Positions 15,196 through 18,211 of a stretch of 18,211 nucleotides of DNA are shown here, piece by piece (the stretch's first letter is position 1; each line of letters begins with the position of its first letter). Below the pieces are notes generated by a model, which did no database searches, was not told the DNA's origin, and was given only the letters and a program-made list of their open reading frames with translations. The DNA comes from Candidatus Gastranaerophilales bacterium (GTDB lineage Bacteria > Cyanobacteriota > Vampirovibrionia > Gastranaerophilales > Gastranaerophilaceae), in the NCBI GenBank assembly GCA_021199975.1, contig JAJQHF010000100.1:1-18211 (forward strand). The letters are read 5' to 3'. A program made the position numbers and the translations under genes.

Positions 15196-16452
15196 TTAAT
15201 ATCTTCTTATATTTTTAACTCCAATTGTTCGTGCAAGTGCATATTCATAATTTTCAGGTGATTTTGAAAGTTGAATTATCGAAATATCATTTGTATTTGA
15301 AAGCTCACGGTTCTCTCCTGTTTTCTCATCAGTTATTTTTATAACTACAGATTTAAAACATTCATCAGGTGTTATTATTTCTATTTCATCGCCAAGCAGA
15401 AATTTATTTTTTGTTAGAACTTTAAAATTGCAATCTTGTTTTTCAAGGAAAACACATAAACAATCTGCCCCCGCAAGTCCTTTTGAAATATCATAACCGT
15501 AACCTTCGCAATCAGGTTTATGCAGATAAAATCCGGTAGTATAACCTCTGTTCCCGATTTTTCTTATTTCTTCATAATTAGCTTTTTCATCAATTTTTCC
15601 GGTTAAAAGATAATCATCAATAGCTTTTCTGTAAGCTTTTGCAACAGCAGAAACATAATACAGGCTTTTTGTTCTGCCCTCTATTTTAAATGACTCTATA
15701 CCCAAATCTATTAATTGAGGCAAATAATTTATTAAAGCTAAATCTTTAGGGCTTAAAATATGAGTTCCCTGTCCGTTTTCTTCTATGTCAAAATATTCAC
15801 CCTGCCGTGTTTCTTCAACAAGCTTATAACTCCACCGGCAAGATTGAGAACAGTTGCCATGATTAGCTTTTCTTCCACCTTTTGTCATGTAATCACTTAT
15901 TAAACAGCGGCCTGAAAAAGATACGCACTGCGCACCGTGAACAAATACTTCATATTCAATATCAGGTACCGAATTTTTTATTGATTCTATCTGTTTTAAT
16001 GACAAATCACGTGACAAAACAACTCTTTCAGCACCTAAATCTCTCCAAAATTTAACAGCTTCACTGTTTAATATGTTTGTTTGAGTGCTTACATGCAGAG
16101 GAATACCGCTCATATATTTTTTTATAATTTGATATACTCCAAAATCAGAAAATAATATTGCATCGGGTTTAGCATCCGCAATTCTTTCAGAAGCCTCAAT
16201 AAGCTTTTTAATGTCTTCATCATAAGCGAATATATTTAATGTTAAATAGACTTTTTTATTATATGAATGGGCAAGATTTATACACTCTTTTAAGTTATCA
16301 AGCGTTATTAGTTCACCTTTTCTCATAGCACGCAAACTAAAGTCTACCATTCCCAAATAAACGGCATCAGCTCCGTAATGAATAGCATAATCAAGCTTCT
16401 CTTTGCTTCCCGCCGGTAAAAGAAGTTCAGGTCTTTTAATTTTTTTATCCAT
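15196..16452 (-). CDS. trhP: U32-family tRNA hydroxylation protein TrhP (YegQ/YrrO type)
   Basis: The 418-residue protein matches TrhP, which with prephenate hydroxylates U34 of several tRNAs on the way to cmo5U/mo5U. The N-terminal TIM-barrel part has PELLLPAGSKEKLDYAIHYG, ADAVYLG and FSLRA, the TrhP form of the U32 motif. The Cys cluster typical of an [4Fe-4S] site is present in VFVHGAQCVSFSGRC and NHGNCSQSCRW, followed by SPKDL, ESFKIEGRTKSLYYV and RGYTTGF, all in family order. It was formerly called a U32 peptidase; the protease label is not supported. The length fits the Bacillus form (about 420) better than the E. coli form (about 450). There is no evident Shine-Dalgarno. Its stop overlaps the extended frame of the YqeG-type gene, with which it probably shares an mRNA. 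Confidence 0.93.
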   Translation of the reverse strand: MDKKIKRPELLLPAGSKEKLDYAIHYGADAVYLGMVDFSLRAMRKGELITLDNLKECINLAHSYNKKVYLTLNIFAYDEDIKKLIEASERIADAKPDAILFSDFGVYQIIKKYMSGIPLHVSTQTNILNSEAVKFWRDLGAERVVLSRDLSLKQIESIKNSVPDIEYEVFVHGAQCVSFSGRCLISDYMTKGGRKANHGNCSQSCRWSYKLVEETRQGEYFDIEENGQGTHILSPKDLALINYLPQLIDLGIESFKIEGRTKSLYYVSAVAKAYRKAIDDYLLTGKIDEKANYEEIRKIGNRGYTTGFYLHKPDCEGYGYDISKGLAGADCLCVFLEKQDCNFKVLTKNKFLLGDEIEIITPDECFKSVVIKITDEKTGENRELSNTNDISIIQLSKSPENYEYALARTIGVKNIRRY

Positions 16453-16602
16453 AAAACAATTTTACTACAAACTTACGGAGTTATTTTATTAAGAAATATG
16501 AAGCCAAAAACTATTGTGTTTATTGAGTTTTATAAATATTTTATAAATTTATTAATTAAAAGCTAAAGTTAAAAAAAATAATGACGATATAAAAAATATA
16601 AA

Positions 16603-16672
16603 GGGCATTAAGCCCATAAAACCTCCCTCCCCAAAAGTCTAGTAGCCGCCATAATATGTCGGCTTTTTTTTA
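16603..16672 (+). ncRNA. Candidate C-rich small RNA, Yfr1-like layout
   Basis: The layout is a short GC hairpin, GGGC-ATTAA-GCCC (16603-16615); a 28-base region expected to be unpaired (16616-16643) with CCTCCCTCCCC at 16622-16632; then a strong terminator hairpin with eight T (16644-16671). A -10 box TATAAA (16588-16593) lies nine bases before the first G, so transcription would give an RNA of about 70 bases; no good -35 is visible. The C-rich core is complementary to GGAGG Shine-Dalgarno sequences. Cyanobacterial Yfr1 has the same hairpin/unpaired CUCC-motif/terminator order and length, though its core is ACUCCUCACAC. Homology to Yfr1 is a hypothesis, and a role in blocking translation is inferred from the anti-Shine-Dalgarno core. 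Confidence 0.5.
16644..16671 (+). terminator. Rho-independent terminator of the small RNA
   Basis: AGCCGCCAT (16644-16652) pairs with ATGTCGGCT (16656-16664) around AAT, with one internal mismatch (C opposite T), and is followed by eight T ending at 16671. It is the best intrinsic terminator in the window. No protein gene on the plus strand ends before it, since the gene upstream is transcribed away from it; this is the main reason to expect an RNA gene here. Confidence 0.8.
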
Positions 16673-16826
16673 TTTTGATTTTTAGTGTATCTGACTTATT
16701 TAATTTTAGCCAAAAGATTAATTTTAGGAAGAGAAATCTTGCTGCAAATCAGAATTATTTTTTTGTGTTAAATCTCTAAATATAACTTTTAAGCAAACCC
16801 CTTATGATATAAAAGCGAAGTAGAAT

Positions 16827-17018
16827 ATGTTTCAACTTAAAGAATATCAACAAAAAACATTGGATGAACTGGAAGAATATTTAAAACAAGCAAGACTTTT
16901 CGGAGCAAAAATTGCATTCGCAAAACTTACGAATAATAAATCCGAATATAAAGCAATAAAAATTTCAGAAGAAATATTACACAATATAGTATTTTATGCT
17001 ATATTATCTTATTATTAG
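16827..17018 (+). pseudogene. Type III restriction enzyme Res remnant (first 63 codons)
   Basis: The frame encodes MFQLKEYQQKTLDELEEYL, then ARLFGAKIAFAKLTNNKSEYKAI, the start of type III restriction subunits (Res), which are DEAD-type helicase-nucleases of about 900-1,000 residues. Similarity fades after SEEI, about where Res continues towards its Walker A (LPTGGGKT), and a stop follows at 17018 after an unrelated hydrophobic tail. The helicase motifs and the PD-ExK nuclease are gone, so it cannot cut DNA. A deletion that joined the res 5' end to sequence just before mod explains the structure: the mod ribosome-binding site starts within the last codon and stop of this frame. A short peptide may still be made, but no function is expected. 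Confidence 0.75.
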
Positions 17019-17031
17019 GAGGTTATGCGTG
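17015..17031 (+). promoter_or_regulatory. Ribosome-binding site fixing the GTG start of mod
   Basis: TTAGGAGG (17015-17022) is a near-perfect Shine-Dalgarno, six bases before GTG at 17029. The ATG at 17025 is in another frame and stops after nine codons; the in-frame ATG at 16996 lies before this site. The first Mod-like residues (PILEWLNK) begin right after the GTG. Confidence 0.75.
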
Positions 17032-18195
17032 CCTATTTTAGAGTGGTTAAATAAGAATGAAGCGGTGAAAACTGCGGATAAAGTTCCCTATCACTTATTA
17101 AAAGCTAATTCTGAGTTATCATACGGTGAAAAATCTTCAAATATGATAATTAAAGGGGATAATCTTGAGGCACTAAAGGCTTTATTACCATATTATAAAG
17201 GGCAGGTAAAATGTATTTATATTGACCCTCCATATAATACAGGCAATGCTTTTGAACAATATGACGATAATTTAGAACATTCAATCTGGCTTTCTTTAAT
17301 GTATCCAAGATTGGAGTTATTAAGGGAATTATTATCCGAAGACGGTTCAATATGGATTTCAATTGATGATGATGAGTGCCATTACCTTAAAGTTATTTGT
17401 GATGAAATTTTTGGAAGAAATAACTTTGTTAATAATGTTATTTGGGAAAAAAAATACGGAATACAAAATGACGCTAAATGGATGAGCGATAACCATGACC
17501 ACATACTTTGTTATGCTAAAGATAAAGATGTATGGAGACCGAATTTGCTACCAAGAACTGACGAAATGAATGCTCGCTATAAGAACCCCGACAACGACCC
17601 AAGAGGCAACTGGATGTCTGATAACCTATCTGTTAAAACATATAGTGCAAGTAATGATTTTTCGATAACAACACCCAAAGGAAAAATTGTTAATCCTCCT
17701 GCAGGATATTGTTGGCGTGTTAGCAAAAATACGTACGCTTTAATGGTTAAAGATAATAGAATTTGGTTTGGGAAAGATGGATTGGGGACTCCAAGAATTA
17801 AACGTTTTTTATCAGAAGTTAAACAAGGTACCGTATCTAGAACCATGTGGGTAAGAAATGACGTTGGCGATAACGATGAAGCAAAGAAAGAAGCAAAACA
17901 ATTTAACTCAGAAAATGTTTTTGCAACTCCAAAACCCGAACGCCTTATTGAACGTATTCTAACTTTAGCAACTAATGAAGGTGATTTAGTTCTTGATTCT
18001 TTCTTAGGTTCGGGAACTACTTGTGCCGTTGCTCACAAAATGGGCAGAAAATATATTGGAATTGAGATGGGAGAACACGCTGTTACTCATTGTGTTCCAA
18101 GATTAAAAGCAGTTATTAACGGCGAACAGGGCGGAATTTCAAAAGCCCTTAATTGGCGGGAGATATTTCTGTCGATTATTAAGAAATATTTTTAA
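17029..18195 (+). CDS. Type III DNA methyltransferase Mod, probably truncated at the C-terminus
   Basis: The 388-residue protein is a beta-class site-specific DNA methyltransferase (adenine-N6 by family). The catalytic motif IV IDPPYNTG (D66-P-P-Y69) comes first and the SAM-binding motif LDSFLGSGTTCA (F325) last. Between them is the target-recognition region, with WEKKYGIQND, NWMSDN, and PKPERLIERIL. Type III Mod proteins usually exceed 500 residues. Here the family sequence GEQGGISKALNW is reached, where a Gly-rich GGGGF stretch and more domain should follow. Instead the frame gives REIFLSIIKKYF and stops at 18195. Another frame from GCGGGAGA reads RYFCRLL, so a frameshift is likely. Motifs I and IV are intact, so methylation may still be possible. 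With res destroyed, it is an orphan methyltransferase. The window ends 16 bases later. Confidence 0.88.
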   Translation: MPILEWLNKNEAVKTADKVPYHLLKANSELSYGEKSSNMIIKGDNLEALKALLPYYKGQVKCIYIDPPYNTGNAFEQYDDNLEHSIWLSLMYPRLELLRELLSEDGSIWISIDDDECHYLKVICDEIFGRNNFVNNVIWEKKYGIQNDAKWMSDNHDHILCYAKDKDVWRPNLLPRTDEMNARYKNPDNDPRGNWMSDNLSVKTYSASNDFSITTPKGKIVNPPAGYCWRVSKNTYALMVKDNRIWFGKDGLGTPRIKRFLSEVKQGTVSRTMWVRNDVGDNDEAKKEAKQFNSENVFATPKPERLIERILTLATNEGDLVLDSFLGSGTTCAVAHKMGRKYIGIEMGEHAVTHCVPRLKAVINGEQGGISKALNWREIFLSIIKKYF

Positions 18196-18211
18196 TTTGA
18201 TATTTAAATTT

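Larger units (their letters stand above)
16453..16826. other. Intergenic region, 374 bases, holding a candidate small RNA
   Basis: This spacer lies between the trhP start (minus strand) and the res remnant (plus strand). It is very AT-rich except for the GC-richer block 16603-16664, the small RNA candidate. A 22-codon ATG frame at 16498-16566 has no close ribosome-binding site and is not called. The part 16672-16826 shows only AT-rich sequence with TATGATATAAAAG near 16803-16815, possibly the -10 region of the res remnant. Confidence 0.6.

Noticed and set aside
16498..16566. 22-codon plus-strand ORF in the spacer before the small RNA
   Set aside because: The nearest GGAG is 17 bases upstream of the ATG, and the peptide is what AT-rich spacer commonly gives.

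Overview
The window is AT-rich bacterial DNA with dense genes on both strands and very AT-rich spacers. I infer an uncultured gut relative of the cyanobacteria (Gastranaerophilales/Vampirovibrionia, 'Melainabacteria'). The reasons are an N-terminal SLSFKG segment in a large protein, a motif I associate with many proteins of that group; the cyanobacterial/plant-like WERG...TLACGTGAC motif in DapF; and the MEP-pathway enzyme IspG. This placement comes from memory of the families, not from a search.

Layout. 1-2369: a small secreted protein and ispG on the minus strand, divergent from a YfcE-type metallophosphoesterase on the plus strand. 2470-5373: a 967-residue protein of unknown function with an internal duplication. 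5386-7300: an accessory-looking patch. It holds tRNA-Thr(CGU), tRNA-Asn(GUU), a roughly 47-codon remnant of uvrA just past the tRNA-Asn, an acidic-repeat/Cys-rich unknown protein, and a divergent XRE regulator with operator-like inverted repeats between the last two. 7327-8373: a DnaJ-family co-chaperone with half of the usual zinc-binding region. 8516-11393: a secreted GHL10-type glycosidase-like protein overlapping dapF, probably a translationally coupled cell-wall pair. 11505-13352: a nucleotidyltransferase-like plus kinase-like fusion behind a strong sigma-70 promoter. 13388-14338: an Opp/Dpp-type ATPase without its permease genes. 14346-16452: a minus-strand set of trhP (tRNA U34 hydroxylation), a YqeG-type HAD phosphatase and a thioredoxin. 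16453-16826: an intergenic region with a probable small RNA. 16827-18195: a type III restriction-modification remnant, with the Res gene cut to 63 codons next to an orphan Mod methyltransferase whose C-terminus looks frameshifted.

The strongest candidates for something undescribed are four. First, a roughly 70-nt RNA at 16603-16672 with hairpin, C-rich single strand and terminator hairpin; this is the plan of cyanobacterial Yfr1 but with a different core (CCUCCCUCCCC). Second, the XRE/acidic-repeat/Cys-rich cassette at 6095-7290. Third, the duplicated-module SFKG protein. Fourth, the nucleotidyltransferase-kinase fusion. Housekeeping genes (ispG, dapF, trhP, dnaJ-like, tRNAs) are secure. All statements about function of the unknown proteins are inference from motifs and context.
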